Below are positions 8,706 through 17,783 of a DNA stretch of 64,000 nt, in pieces. The notes beneath the pieces were generated by a model that was not told the origin of the DNA, made no database searches, and was given only the letters and a program-made list of their open reading frames with translations. The stretch spans positions 1,116,001 through 1,180,000 of the forward strand of contig NZ_CP120367.1 in assembly GCF_029892045.1 (NCBI RefSeq). Direction: 5' to 3'. Source of the stretch: Sinorhizobium numidicum. Its GTDB lineage: Bacteria; Pseudomonadota; Alphaproteobacteria; Rhizobiales; Rhizobiaceae. The position numbers and the translations under genes are program-made. Each line of letters opens with the position of its first letter. Within the stretch, counting starts at the first letter, position 1.

Positions 8706-9932
8706 TCAGGAAGAACCCGCCCGCGTCTTCAGGATCGCGGAAAAGCGCGGGTCGAAGGTGCGGCTGATGGGTTCCGCGGCGGCGCCGATCGCCACCGCCC
8801 AGGGATCCGTGAAACCCAGTTGCAGGCGCGGCACGGTGCGTGTCCGCCGCTCGGCGATCGAGGGCAGCAGCGGGCGGATCGCATCCGTCAGGAGGCGTGC
8901 GAGACCGGAAGGCATGCCGCCACACAAGATAATCGTTTGCGGATCAAAGACGGTCTCTAGAATCTGAATGACGGCCCGCAACTCGAAGGCCGCATCGGCA
9001 ATCCAACCTGCAACGCGCGAGTCCGGCGCCGCCGCAGCAGCCTCGATCCGGCGATAGAGATCAGGGTCTGCAGGGTCGAGATCCAGGATCTTGGAAAGCG
9101 AAGCGATGGAAGCTCGATGTTCGAGCGGCGCACTTGGGCCGCCGGTCACGTTCCGCGGCGGGCTGAGGATCATGCCGATCTCGCCGGCATTGCCGTGGGC
9201 GCCGCGGTAAAGTTCGCCATTCAGGATCAAACCGGCACCGAGACCATAACCGAGATAGATGCAGATCGCCTGATCCAGCCCATGGGCAGCCCCGACCATC
9301 TTTTCCGCCGTCGCCGCGGCCGCCGCATCATTTTGCAGGCGCACGTCGAGGCCCGTTCCTGCCGACAGCGTATCCAGCAAAGGGAAGCTCTGCCACGCGG
9401 CCATCATCCAGGGATCATCGGCATCTGCCTCGACGCCGAACGGTCCGGGCATCGCGACCCCGAGGCCGACGAACCGATCTTTGGATTGGGGTGCGATCGT
9501 TGCCAGTTCGCTACGGGTTTCATCGATCAAGGTCAAAATCGTTTCGACACCTTTTTCCGGCCCTCCGGCCGGCAGGTTTGCCTCGCCTCGTGCAAGCACC
9601 GTCCCGACGAGGTCGACCGCGATCGTCCGCGTCACATGGCGGTCGATCTGCAGCCCGATAGCAAAGGCGCCTTCCGGCACCAGCCGGTAGGGCGTCGAGG
9701 GCTGTCCCCTGCCCCTGCGCACAGCGGCGAGAGAAGTGACCAGGCCGTCGTTTTCAAGCTCGTCAATGATGTTCGAAACGGTCTGCTTGGTGAGTGCCGT
9801 TGCCCGCGCAAGGTCGGCCCGTGACAACTGCCCGTTCAGCCGCAGAGCGTCGATCATGACGCGTCGGTTGTGGGCACTCGTCCCCTCCTGATTGGTGCCG
9901 CTCTTGGCCCGGATCGGGCGCATCTCGTTCAT
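8706..9932 (-). CDS. ROK-family transcriptional regulator
   Basis: A 408-residue protein with an N-terminal winged helix-turn-helix (SRADLARATALTKQTVSNIIDEL near residues 35-60) and a C-terminal ROK sugar-kinase-like domain (GLGVAMPGPFG, YLGYGLGAGLILNGELYRGAHGNAGEIG). The Cys-rich zinc motif of ROK kinases is absent: the stretch after GNAGEIG has no cysteine cluster. It is therefore most likely a sugar-responsive repressor with no kinase activity. It is divergent from the sugar ABC operon starting at 10160 and probably controls it, through an inverted repeat at 9975-9995. ATG at 9932 is chosen over TTG at 9938 because AGAGGGA lies at the right distance. Confidence 0.88.
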   Translation of the reverse strand: MNEMRPIRAKSGTNQEGTSAHNRRVMIDALRLNGQLSRADLARATALTKQTVSNIIDELENDGLVTSLAAVRRGRGQPSTPYRLVPEGAFAIGLQIDRHVTRTIAVDLVGTVLARGEANLPAGGPEKGVETILTLIDETRSELATIAPQSKDRFVGLGVAMPGPFGVEADADDPWMMAAWQSFPLLDTLSAGTGLDVRLQNDAAAAATAEKMVGAAHGLDQAICIYLGYGLGAGLILNGELYRGAHGNAGEIGMILSPPRNVTGGPSAPLEHRASIASLSKILDLDPADPDLYRRIEAAAAAPDSRVAGWIADAAFELRAVIQILETVFDPQTIILCGGMPSGLARLLTDAIRPLLPSIAERRTRTVPRLQLGFTDPWAVAIGAAAEPISRTFDPRFSAILKTRAGSS

Positions 9933-9974
9933 CCACAAATCCCTCTTGACACTGTTAGAATATTGAACAAGAAA

Positions 9975-9995
9975 TAAGTCAAGACAATTGACTTA
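9975..9995. promoter_or_regulatory. Candidate ROK operator
   Basis: A perfect inverted repeat TAAGTCAA-gacaa-TTGACTTA lies in the divergent region between the ROK regulator and the sugar ABC operon. Size and position suit a dimeric repressor site. No binding evidence exists beyond the sequence. Confidence 0.55.
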
Positions 9996-10159
9996 ATAAG
10001 AGGTCGCAAGAAACCTCGGGGGAACGCAAGCGGCAGGAAAAGCTGCAAACGCTCCGATTGATTTGCCGACGGCCGCTAGCTTGAGCGGCAGATTTCTTCC
10101 ATTCGGCGTACCCGCTCGGGCCGCCGCGAAGACTGAACGATCAGTTACAGGAGGCAGCA

Positions 10160-11398
10160 ATGTTGAAAACCACACGCAACGCTCTGATCGGTGCGACACT
10201 CATCGGCGTCACCTTCACCGGCCATGCCTATGCGGAAACCACGCTGAACGCGCTGTTCATGGCGCAGGCGGCCTATAGCGAAGCCGACGTCCGCGCAATG
10301 ACGGAGGCCTTCACCAAGGCCAATCCGGACGTGAAGGTCAATCTGGAATTCGTCCCTTATGAGGGGCTGCACGACAAGACCGTGCTGGCGCAAGGTTCCG
10401 GCGGCGGTTACGACGTCGTCCTGTTCGACGTGATCTGGCCAGCGGAATACGCCACCAACAATGTGCTCGTCGATGTCACCGATCGCATTACCGATGAAAT
10501 GAAAAAAGGTATCCTGCCGGGAGCTTGGACCACGGTCGAATATAACGGCAAACGATACGGCATGCCGTGGATCCTCGACACGAAGTATCTCTTCTACAAC
10601 AAGGAAATCCTTGAGAAAGCGGGCATCAAGGCACCGCCGAAAACCTGGGATGAGCTTGCCGCACAGGCGAAGACGATCAAGGACAAGGGCCTGCTCGCGA
10701 ACCCGATCGCCTGGAGCTGGGCTCAGGCCGAGGCAGCAATCTGCGACTACACGACGCTTGTGAGCGCGTATGGCGGCAAGTTCCTCGACGGCGGCAAGCC
10801 GGCGTTCACAACAGGGGGAGGCCTCGAAGCTCTGAACTACATGGTTTCGAGCTACACCTCCGGGCTGACCAATCCGAACTCGAAGGAATTCCTCGAGGAG
10901 GACGTGCGCAAGGTATTCCAGAACGGCGACGCCGCCTTCGCGCTCAACTGGACCTACATGTACAATCTCGCCAATGATCCGAAGGAGAGCAAGGTTGCCG
11001 GCAAGGTCGGCGTCGTGCCTGCTCCAGGCGTAGCGGGCAAGAGCGAGGTTTCCGCGGTGAACGGCTCCATGGGGCTCGGTATTACCTCGACCAGCAAGAA
11101 TCCGGAAGAGGCATGGAAATACATCGTTCACATGACCTCGCAGGAGACGCAGAACGCTTATGCAAAGCTCAGCCTGCCGATCTGGGCGTCGTCCTATGAA
11201 GATCCGAACGTGACGAAGGGCCAGGAAGAGTTGATCGCCGCGGCAAAACTTGGTCTTGCCGCGATGTATCCGCGCCCCACCACACCAAAGTACCAGGAGC
11301 TTTCGACCGCCCTGCAGCAGGCGATCCAGGAAGCGCTGCTCGCTCAGGCTTCGCCGGAAGAAGCGCTGAAGGCGGCCGCCGAAAACAGCGGCCTTTGA
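10160..11398 (+). CDS. Sugar ABC transporter substrate-binding protein (family 1)
   Basis: A periplasmic binding protein of 412 residues with a Sec signal peptide (MLKTTRNALIGATLIGVTFTGHAYA, cleavage probably after AYA). The mature part has the family-1 (MalE-like) pattern: YDVVLFDVIWPAEYATN, NGKRYGMPWILDTKYLFYNKEIL and AFALNWTYMYNLA. A strong CAGGAGG ribosome site precedes the ATG. It delivers a sugar or amino-sugar derivative to the two permeases that follow after a 310-base gap. The neighbouring SIS and PfkB enzymes suggest an amino-sugar or a sugar-amine conjugate, but the ligand cannot be read from the sequence. Confidence 0.9.
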   Translation: MLKTTRNALIGATLIGVTFTGHAYAETTLNALFMAQAAYSEADVRAMTEAFTKANPDVKVNLEFVPYEGLHDKTVLAQGSGGGYDVVLFDVIWPAEYATNNVLVDVTDRITDEMKKGILPGAWTTVEYNGKRYGMPWILDTKYLFYNKEILEKAGIKAPPKTWDELAAQAKTIKDKGLLANPIAWSWAQAEAAICDYTTLVSAYGGKFLDGGKPAFTTGGGLEALNYMVSSYTSGLTNPNSKEFLEEDVRKVFQNGDAAFALNWTYMYNLANDPKESKVAGKVGVVPAPGVAGKSEVSAVNGSMGLGITSTSKNPEEAWKYIVHMTSQETQNAYAKLSLPIWASSYEDPNVTKGQEELIAAAKLGLAAMYPRPTTPKYQELSTALQQAIQEALLAQASPEEALKAAAENSGL

Positions 11399-11416
11399 CG
11401 TCTGTCGGCTCGCGCC

Positions 11417-11436
11417 CCGGACGAGCAATCGTCCGG
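11417..11436 (+). terminator. GCAA-tetraloop hairpin after binding-protein gene
   Basis: A perfect 8-bp stem CCGGACGA / TCGTCCGG closes a GCAA tetraloop just after the stop codon of the binding-protein gene. There is no T-run. It more likely stabilises the 3' end of the abundant binding-protein mRNA or attenuates transcription than acts as a full terminator. Confidence 0.55.
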
Positions 11437-11581
11437 AGCTCGCCGAGCACGCTCTCCCGGCGAGAGGCACGATCAGAACAGAAAACACCGACGATGGAAC
11501 GGTTTACAGCCGCTTCCGGTCTTAAATTCTCAAGTTGATAGGCTTGCGAGGTGGGCCGATCTCAGCTGAGATCTTCCTGAC

Positions 11582-11686
11582 CTACAGCGCCACGCGTCTT
11601 TTCAGACGCGCAAAAATCGCTGTAGCACTTTGAAATGCTGCATGTTTTTTCCTTAAATCGGAGCCGATTTACGGAAACATGCAGTA
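11582..11686. repeat. RIME-like rhizobial intergenic palindromic element
   Basis: About 105 bases made of two adjacent palindromes: CTACAGCG ... CGCTGTAG (11582-11625), with an inner hairpin GCGTCT-tttc-AGACGC, and CTGCATGTTT ... AAACATGCAG (11638-11684). This arrangement and core sequence match what I remember of the RIME1 repeats scattered in Rhizobium and Sinorhizobium genomes. It sits inside the operon, between the binding-protein gene and its permeases. Confidence 0.75.
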
Positions 11687-11708
11687 AAAGCGACAAAGGT
11701 CTCCATTC

Positions 11709-12590
11709 ATGTCCGGCACCTGGATATCAACGCGCGCGTGGCTGCTGATGTTGCCGCTCCTCGTGGTCATGATCGCTGTCATCGGTTGGCCACTGGTGGA
11801 CACGGTGCGGCTCTCCTTCACGAATGCGAAGCTCGTCGGCACGGAAGGCAGCTTCGTCGGCCTCGACAACTACGCAAGGATGTTCGGCGGATCGAACTTC
11901 CGGCGGGCGCTCGTCACCACAACCTGGTTCGCCGTCGTTTCCGTTGCCGCCGAAATGGTGCTCGGCGTACTTGCCGCCCTGTTGCTCAATCAGCAATTTC
12001 GCGGGCGAACGGCGCTCCGAGCGCTGATGATCCTCCCCTGGGCTCTGCCGACGGTGGTCAATGCGACCCTTTGGCGGCTTATTTACAATCCGGAATACGG
12101 CGCGCTCAATGCGGCGCTGACCCAGCTCGGCCTTCTCGACAGCTATCGTTCCTGGCTCGGCGAGCCCGGCTCGGCATTGGTGGCATTGATCGTCGCCGAT
12201 TGCTGGAAGAACTTTCCGCTGGTGGCGCTGATCGCACTTGCCGCTCTCCAGGCCGTTCCGCGCGACATCACCGCCGCCTCGCTGGTCGATGGCGCCGGCC
12301 CCTTCAACCGTTTCCGCTTCGTCATCATGCCGTATCTGGCTGGGCCGCTGCTGGTGGCGCTGGTGCTGCGCACCATCGAGGCTTTCAAGGTCTTCGATAT
12401 CATCTGGGTGATGACGCGCGGCGGACCGGCGAACAGCACGCGCACGCTTTCGATCCTTGTCTACCAGGAGGCTTTTTCGTTCCAGCGTGCGGGTTCCGGT
12501 GCGTCGCTGGCGCTGATCGTCACGCTGCTCGTGACCATTCTCGCGGGTGCCTATGCCGCGCTGCTTCGCAAGGCCGCAGGAGCGTCATGA
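11709..12590 (+). CDS. Sugar ABC transporter permease (MalF-type)
   Basis: An inner-membrane permease of 293 residues with several hydrophobic helices (for example WLLMLPLLVVMIAVIGWPLV at the N-terminus) and the cytoplasmic EAA loop AASLVDGAGPFNRFRF that docks on the ATPase. It forms the translocation pore with the next gene. It follows the RIME-like repeat and has only a weak ribosome site (AAAGG). Its TGA overlaps the start of the next permease gene (ATGATG), so the two are coupled. Confidence 0.9.
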   Translation: MSGTWISTRAWLLMLPLLVVMIAVIGWPLVDTVRLSFTNAKLVGTEGSFVGLDNYARMFGGSNFRRALVTTTWFAVVSVAAEMVLGVLAALLLNQQFRGRTALRALMILPWALPTVVNATLWRLIYNPEYGALNAALTQLGLLDSYRSWLGEPGSALVALIVADCWKNFPLVALIALAALQAVPRDITAASLVDGAGPFNRFRFVIMPYLAGPLLVALVLRTIEAFKVFDIIWVMTRGGPANSTRTLSILVYQEAFSFQRAGSGASLALIVTLLVTILAGAYAALLRKAAGAS

Positions 12591-13435
12591 TGGAACGCCA
12601 AAGCCCCCTTTTCACCGCCTTCGTCTATACGTGCGCGATGCTTCTCGCTGCGGTCATCCTGGCGCCAGTCGTGTGGCTTTTCGTCATGAGCATTTCGTCG
12701 GCCGCGGATCTCTCGGCAAAACCGCTCAACTGGTGGCCGAGCGAGATCGATCTCTCCCGCTATGGCGCCTTGCTTTCCACCGTCGAAAACAGCGCCGGCG
12801 CCGCTTTCATGGCGTCGCTCTTCAACAGCCTCAAAGTCGCCGGAATGGCGACGCTCGCCGCAATTGCCGTTGCGGTTCCGGCCGGCTGGGCCGTGTCGCG
12901 CACGCCGGCCGTCTCGTGGTCGCTCTATGCGGTGATCGCCACCTACATGCTGCCTCCAGTCGCGCTTGCGGTACCGCTCTATATGGGGCTCGCCTATCTC
13001 GGCCTTCTCAATTCGGTCTTCGGCCTTGCACTCGTCTACCTCACCATTCTGGCGCCCTTCACCACATGGCTGTTGAAATCGGGCTTCGATTCCATACCGA
13101 AGGAAATCGAGAGCGCAGCGATGATCGACGGCGCGCGGCTCGACCAGATTCTCCGGCTCTTGACGCTACCGCTTGCCGCCCCGGTCATGGCGACATCCGC
13201 CCTCTTCGCCTTTCTTCTTGCCTGGGACGAATTCTTCTACGCGCTGCTCTTCACCTCGGATCTGCGCGCCAAGACCCTCACCGTCGCCATTGCGGATCTC
13301 GCTGGCGGCCGTGTTTCCGACTATGGATTGATCGCTACCGCCGGGGTGCTTGCCGCCCTGCCCCCGGTGCTGATCGGTCTCGTCATGCAACGCGCCCTTA
13401 TTTCCGGGCTCACCAGCGGTGGCGTCAAAGGATGA
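12587..13435 (+). CDS. Sugar ABC transporter permease (MalG-type)
   Basis: The partner permease, 282 residues, with a first membrane segment FVYTCAMLLAAVILAPVVWL and the EAA loop ESAAMIDGARLDQILRLLTLP near residue 185. Together with the upstream permease and the ATPase at 15394 it makes a carbohydrate-uptake importer of the CUT1 type. The start is the ATG at 12587 (a second ATG at 12590 is equally possible); it overlaps the end of the first permease. Confidence 0.9.
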   Translation: MMERQSPLFTAFVYTCAMLLAAVILAPVVWLFVMSISSAADLSAKPLNWWPSEIDLSRYGALLSTVENSAGAAFMASLFNSLKVAGMATLAAIAVAVPAGWAVSRTPAVSWSLYAVIATYMLPPVALAVPLYMGLAYLGLLNSVFGLALVYLTILAPFTTWLLKSGFDSIPKEIESAAMIDGARLDQILRLLTLPLAAPVMATSALFAFLLAWDEFFYALLFTSDLRAKTLTVAIADLAGGRVSDYGLIATAGVLAALPPVLIGLVMQRALISGLTSGGVKG

Positions 13436-13437
13436 TC

Positions 13438-14457
13438 ATGCGTGTTTCGAAAGACCGCCCCGCGGCGCTCGTCGCAATCGATCGGGAGATGGCGCGCCAG
13501 CACGCCGATGCCATAGCCTCCTACAGACAGTCTGCCGCTCTCGCGCAAAGGATTGCCGCGTCGCTGAAATCGACCGGCCGGCTTCTCCTGCTCGGCATGG
13601 GGGGCTCGCATGCTGTCGGCCGTGCCGTCGAACCGCTCTATCGCGCGCTCGGGATCGAGGCTGTGGCTCTGCCGCTCTCGGAGCAACTCGGTCAGCCCTT
13701 GCCGATCGAAGGCAAGACCATTCTCGTCAGCTCGCAATCCGGGGAAAGCGCCGAGGTGCTGCGCTGGTTCAGGGAAACGAACGGCGGCACGTCCGATACG
13801 TTCGGCCTGACGCTCGATGAAGATGCGTTCCTGGCGAAAGCGGCGCCGTCACTTGTCGGAACAGGAGGCACGGAGCGGGCATTCGCGGCCACCCGCAGCC
13901 TGACGGTCACCTTCTCGCTGCACCTGGCGATCCTCACCGCCCTCGGAGCCGATCCGGCCGACGCGCTTCGCGCCCTGGAGGCTCCCGAGACGCCCGCGAC
14001 CGACGGCGCCCTTGCGGCGGTCGCCGATGTCGGCGCGATCGTCACCTCCGGTCGCAGGCTCCAGGGCCTCGCCGAAGCCATCGCGCTCGGTCTCACGGAA
14101 CTCTCGCGTCTACCCTGCTTTTCGCTCGAAGGCGGACAATTGCGTCACGGGCCGATGGAAATGCTGGGGCCTTCCGTCGGCGTCGTGCTCTTCCGAGCTG
14201 CCGATCCGACTGCCGGGCTGGTGGCTGCGATGGCAAGATCGGCAGCAGAGGCGGGTTCGCCGGTCGTCGTCTTCGACGCATCGGGCGAGCCGCCAGTCGA
14301 AGGCCTCGCGAACATCCGATTCAAGCCGGCGGCAGGCATGGCCGCGATTTTCGCCCTGTTGCCGGTGGCACAATCCTTCATGCTCGCCTTTGCCGCGGCG
14401 CGCGTCGAGAATGCCGGCACGCCCTTGCGTTCGACGAAGATCACCCGGAGCGAGTAG
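13438..14457 (+). CDS. SIS-domain sugar isomerase / deaminase / deglycase
   Basis: A 339-residue protein with two SIS (sugar isomerase) domains. The first has LLLLGMGGSHAVGRAVEPLYRAL and ILVSSQSGESAEVL, the phosphosugar-binding Ser-rich loop. The second has LEGGQLRHGPMEML, like the KHGP segment of the GlmS isomerase domain. The family acts on sugar 6-phosphates: GlmS, AgaS, or FrlB fructosamine-6-phosphate deglycase. With the PfkB kinase next to it and an ABC importer, the gene set parallels the frl (Amadori-compound) and amino-sugar pathways. ATG 13438 has AAAGGA at good distance; ATG 13432 is an alternative. It overlaps or abuts the permease stop. Confidence 0.85.
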   Translation: MRVSKDRPAALVAIDREMARQHADAIASYRQSAALAQRIAASLKSTGRLLLLGMGGSHAVGRAVEPLYRALGIEAVALPLSEQLGQPLPIEGKTILVSSQSGESAEVLRWFRETNGGTSDTFGLTLDEDAFLAKAAPSLVGTGGTERAFAATRSLTVTFSLHLAILTALGADPADALRALEAPETPATDGALAAVADVGAIVTSGRRLQGLAEAIALGLTELSRLPCFSLEGGQLRHGPMEMLGPSVGVVLFRAADPTAGLVAAMARSAAEAGSPVVVFDASGEPPVEGLANIRFKPAAGMAAIFALLPVAQSFMLAFAAARVENAGTPLRSTKITRSE

Positions 14458-14461
14458 CGAT

Positions 14462-15397
14462 ATGCGTCCGCTTGCAGCCATCGGCAATGTCAATGTCGAT
14501 CTCATCCTCGGCCCCGCCAAGCCCTGGCCGAAGGCCGGGACCGAAGTCATTGTCGATCATGACGAACTCCGTGTCGGCGGCTGTGCCGGAAACAGCGCGC
14601 TTGCCTGGGATTCGCTCGGTGTCGACTATGCGATCGCCGCCAACGTCGGCAATGACCAGTTCGGCGCCTGGCTGAAGGAGGCCTTCGGCGAACGGGCCCG
14701 CGACTGGCCGGTGGAAGCCGTCGGCACCACGCTCTCGGTCGGCATCACGCATCCGGATGGCGAGCGCACCTTCTTCACCACGCGCGGCCACCTGCCGCTC
14801 TTCAGCTTCGACGAGGTGCGCTCGATACTCGACGGTGAGCGCCTTCGCGGTGGCTTTGCATTGCTCTCCGGTTCGTTCCTGACAGACGCTCTGACGTTAG
14901 CCTACGACGACTTCTTCGATTGGGCGGACGCGCATGAGATCGCCGTGGCGCTCGATACCGGCTGGCCGCTCGATGGCTGGACCGATGCGAACAAGCTCAA
15001 AACCCTCGCATGGCTGAAGCGCTGCCATTGCGCGCTCTTCAACGAGGTGGAAACGACGACGCTCACCGGCAACTCAAACACTGCGGAGGCAGCCCGCAGT
15101 CTGAAACAGAGGATGCCTGCTGAGGCCATCGTCGTCGTCAAACGCGGACCTCACGGGGCGCTCGCCCTTGACCGGAACGGTACAGAGTTTTCCGTGCCCG
15201 CACCGCCCGTCAAGGTCGTCGATACGATCGGCGCCGGCGACGTCTTCAATGCAGGCTTCCTGGCGGCGCTTGCGGCCAATATGCCGCTTGAGGCCTGCCT
15301 GAGGACGGGCGTCATCGTTGCGTCCGAAGCAATCTCGACCTTGCCGCGCAGCTACGGCAAACCCCTTTCGGCCTTCCTCCAGGAGACCCGACAATGA
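14462..15397 (+). CDS. PfkB-family sugar kinase
   Basis: A 311-residue ribokinase-fold enzyme. It has the N-terminal substrate motif [28 protein letters not shown] (the Gly-Gly pair), and the C-terminal [13 protein letters not shown] carrying the catalytic Asp and anion hole. It phosphorylates an imported sugar with ATP in the cytoplasm. Paired with the SIS enzyme just upstream (4 bases apart), it may act like FrlD, which phosphorylates fructosamines before FrlB deglycates them, or on an amino-sugar. Its stop overlaps the start of the ATPase gene (ATGA). Confidence 0.88.
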   Translation: MRPLAAIGNVNVDLILGPAKPWPKAGTEVIVDHDELRVGGCAGNSALAWDSLGVDYAIAANVGNDQFGAWLKEAFGERARDWPVEAVGTTLSVGITHPDGERTFFTTRGHLPLFSFDEVRSILDGERLRGGFALLSGSFLTDALTLAYDDFFDWADAHEIAVALDTGWPLDGWTDANKLKTLAWLKRCHCALFNEVETTTLTGNSNTAEAARSLKQRMPAEAIVVVKRGPHGALALDRNGTEFSVPAPPVKVVDTIGAGDVFNAGFLAALAANMPLEACLRTGVIVASEAISTLPRSYGKPLSAFLQETRQ

Positions 15398-16476
15398 GCG
15401 CACTCGAAATCCGCGACATCCACAAGCGATACGGCGAGGTGGAGACGCTTAAGGGCATCGACATCGCGCTTGAAAGCGGCGAGTTCCTGGTGCTGCTCGG
15501 CTCGTCCGGCTGTGGCAAATCCACTCTTTTGAACATCATCGCCGGTCTTGCCGAACCGAGCGGCGGAGACATCCTGATCGGTGAGCAATCGATCCTCGGT
15601 GCGCATCCAAAGGACCGCGATATTGCCATGGTCTTTCAGTCCTACGCGCTCTATCCAAACATGAGCGTCGCCCGGAATATCGGTTTCGGGCTCGAAATGC
15701 GAAAAGTGCCGGCGGCAGAGCGCGACAAAGCGGTGCGCGAGACAGCGAGGCTGCTCCAGATCGAAAATCTCCTCGATCGCAAGCCGAGCCAGCTCTCCGG
15801 CGGCCAACGCCAACGCGTTGCCATCGGCCGCGCGCTGGTGCGCAACCCGGAGGTCTTTCTCTTCGATGAGCCGCTATCCAACCTCGACGCCAAGCTGCGC
15901 ATGGAGATGCGTACGGAGTTGAAGCGGCTGCACCAGATGCTGAAGACGACGGTCGTCTACGTCACCCACGATCAGATCGAGGCGATGACGCTCGCAACGC
16001 GTATCGCCGTCATGCGCGATGGCCGCATAGAGCAGCTTGGTACGCCGGAAGATATCTATGACCGGCCGGCTACACTCTACGTCGCCGGCTTTGTCGGGTC
16101 GCCGCCGATGAACATTCTCGATGCGGAAACGACGGGAAGCGGCCTAAAGCTCGCCGGCTCCGGGGAGATGCTGCCTCTACCTGCGACTTTAAGGAACGCC
16201 GCCGCTGGCCGACGCGTCAAAATCGGCATTCGCCCGGAGGCGTTGCGGCTCGCAGAGGCCGATGCCTCAGGCATCCGCCTCGCAGCGCGTGTCGAAGTCA
16301 TGGAACTGACGGGGCCTGAGCTCGTGACCACGGCCAAGATCGGGGAAGAGCGCATCACGGCCTGTCTTCCGCCGCGCACGGCGATTACTTCCGGATCGGC
16401 GCATGTCTTCTCCTTCGACGAAGCGGCACTGCATCTCTTCGATCCCGAAAGCGGTCGCTCGCTGTTGACGGCATGA
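15394..16476 (+). CDS. Sugar ABC transporter ATP-binding protein (UgpC/MalK type)
   Basis: A 360-residue ATPase: Walker [10 protein letters not shown] near residue 37, Q-loop [14 protein letters not shown], signature [15 protein letters not shown], Walker [13 protein letters not shown], and H-loop YVTHDQIEA. It ends in a TOBE-type regulatory domain of the MalK kind. It powers the importer encoded at 10160-13435 and is the last gene of that operon. It converges with the IclR gene, whose end lies 10 bases away, with no obvious terminator between. Confidence 0.93.
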   Translation: MSALEIRDIHKRYGEVETLKGIDIALESGEFLVLLGSSGCGKSTLLNIIAGLAEPSGGDILIGEQSILGAHPKDRDIAMVFQSYALYPNMSVARNIGFGLEMRKVPAAERDKAVRETARLLQIENLLDRKPSQLSGGQRQRVAIGRALVRNPEVFLFDEPLSNLDAKLRMEMRTELKRLHQMLKTTVVYVTHDQIEAMTLATRIAVMRDGRIEQLGTPEDIYDRPATLYVAGFVGSPPMNILDAETTGSGLKLAGSGEMLPLPATLRNAAAGRRVKIGIRPEALRLAEADASGIRLAARVEVMELTGPELVTTAKIGEERITACLPPRTAITSGSAHVFSFDEAALHLFDPESGRSLLTA

Positions 16477-16486
16477 GATCCCGAGC

Positions 16487-17311
16487 TCAATAGCCGGTGG
16501 CTGCCCGCGCCGGGGTCCGCGCCGAAGGTCCGCCATCCTGCCTGTAGCCGAGCTTTTCGGAAAGTTCCCCGGCAGCATCGATCAGCACGCGCAGGTATTC
16601 GGCGCGGTTGCGCAGCCCGTCTTCCTTGGGAGCTACAAGGCAAAGTGTCGCCACGCAAACCTGGCCGGCGTCATAGACCGGCACGGCAAAACAATGCGTG
16701 AAGCTGTCGACGATGCTGTTGAACGTAAAATAACCGTCCAGCTTGGCTTGTCGGACCTGGCGGATGAATTCGGACGGATCGAGGCGCTTGCCGCTCGGCA
16801 GCACGAAGTCTTCTTCCGGAATGAAATCCAATATCTCCTCGTCGCTCATATGATCGACGAGGAGGCGGCCGGAGGCGGTCCACGGAATGGCGACCGGCTC
16901 ACCGATATTGGTGGATATGCGGAACGGTCGGCTGCCCTCGTTCATCAAAACGACGGCATATTTGTTGCCTTCCAGCTGGCACATCTGCGCCGTCTCGCGC
17001 GTTTCTTCGGCGATTCTCGCCAGCAAATGCTCGCATTCGCGCATGAGATCGAACTGTTCGGCATAAGCGGCGCCGAGGAAATAGAGCTTTCGGCCAAGGA
17101 AGACGCGGCCGTCGTCGCCCCGATACTCGATCACACCCTGCCGGATCAGCAGATTGACAAGTTCATAGACCGACGAACGCGGCGCGCCGATTCCCTGGGC
17201 GATCTCGTTTGGGCGCAAGGGCTGCCGCTGCAGCCGCAGAAAGTCGAGAATTTCGAACGCCCGATCGAGCCCCCGTGCCCGCCGATTGATCGTATCTGCC
17301 GCATCAGCCAT
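16487..17311 (-). CDS. IclR-family transcriptional regulator
   Basis: A 274-residue regulator with an N-terminal winged HTH (RAFEILDFLRLQRQPLRPNEIAQGIGAPRSSVYELVNLL) and a C-terminal ligand-binding domain with ETAQMCQLEGNKYAVV and the family pattern IPWTASGRLLVDHM. ATG 17311 has AAGGAGG in front; an upstream extension of the frame is ignored. It is the last gene of a reverse-strand set with RidA and an amino-acid ABC system and most likely regulates them in response to the transported compound. Confidence 0.9.
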   Translation of the reverse strand: MADAADTINRRARGLDRAFEILDFLRLQRQPLRPNEIAQGIGAPRSSVYELVNLLIRQGVIEYRGDDGRVFLGRKLYFLGAAYAEQFDLMRECEHLLARIAEETRETAQMCQLEGNKYAVVLMNEGSRPFRISTNIGEPVAIPWTASGRLLVDHMSDEEILDFIPEEDFVLPSGKRLDPSEFIRQVRQAKLDGYFTFNSIVDSFTHCFAVPVYDAGQVCVATLCLVAPKEDGLRNRAEYLRVLIDAAGELSEKLGYRQDGGPSARTPARAATGY

Positions 17312-17363
17312 CGCGTCCTCCTTGCCGGGCCCGTTCCATGAGCGGCCCCGTGCCAAGCTCACC

Positions 17364-17747
17364 TCATTTAGCCTTGTACGCGACGCAGTCAACTTCGACC
17401 TTGCAGTCGACCATCATGCGCGACTGCACACAGGCGCGTGCCGGCGGGTTCTTGCCGAAATATTCGGCGTAGACGCCGTTGAAGGTCCAGAAATCGCGCG
17501 GATCATCGAGCCAGACGCCGACGCGGACCACGTCTTCCAGGCCGTAGCCCGCCTCATTGAGGATCGCGATCATGTTTTCGATCGCCTTGCGGCTTTCCGC
17601 GATGATGCCGCCGCCAATGACCTCGCCCGCATCCATGGCGACCTGCCCGGAAACATAAAGCCAGCCGTTCGCCTCGACAGCGCGCGCAAAGGGTAAGGCC
17701 TGTTTGCCCGCACCGGTTTCGCCCGTTCCATAACGCTTTATCGTCAC
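17364..17747 (-). CDS. RidA-family reactive enamine/imine deaminase
   Basis: A 127-residue Rid protein with GAGKQALPFARAVEANGWLYVSGQVAMDAG and, near the end, ARACVQSRMMVDCKVEVDCVAYK, the RidA arginine region. RidA enzymes hydrolyse reactive enamines such as 2-aminoacrylate released by PLP enzymes. It starts at GTG 17747 with GGAGTG before it. Its place in an operon with an amino-acid importer and opposite a PLP aldolase/dehydratase suggests it clears imines formed in that pathway. Confidence 0.88.
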   Translation of the reverse strand: MTIKRYGTGETGAGKQALPFARAVEANGWLYVSGQVAMDAGEVIGGGIIAESRKAIENMIAILNEAGYGLEDVVRVGVWLDDPRDFWTFNGVYAEYFGKNPPARACVQSRMMVDCKVEVDCVAYKAK

Positions 17748-17783
17748 AACACTTCACTCCAGTTTTTCATTTCAATCGTTTGC

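Noticed and set aside
10145..11488. Reverse 447-codon open frame opposite the sugar-binding protein
   Set aside because: Shadow of a gene with a signal peptide and strong ribosome site.
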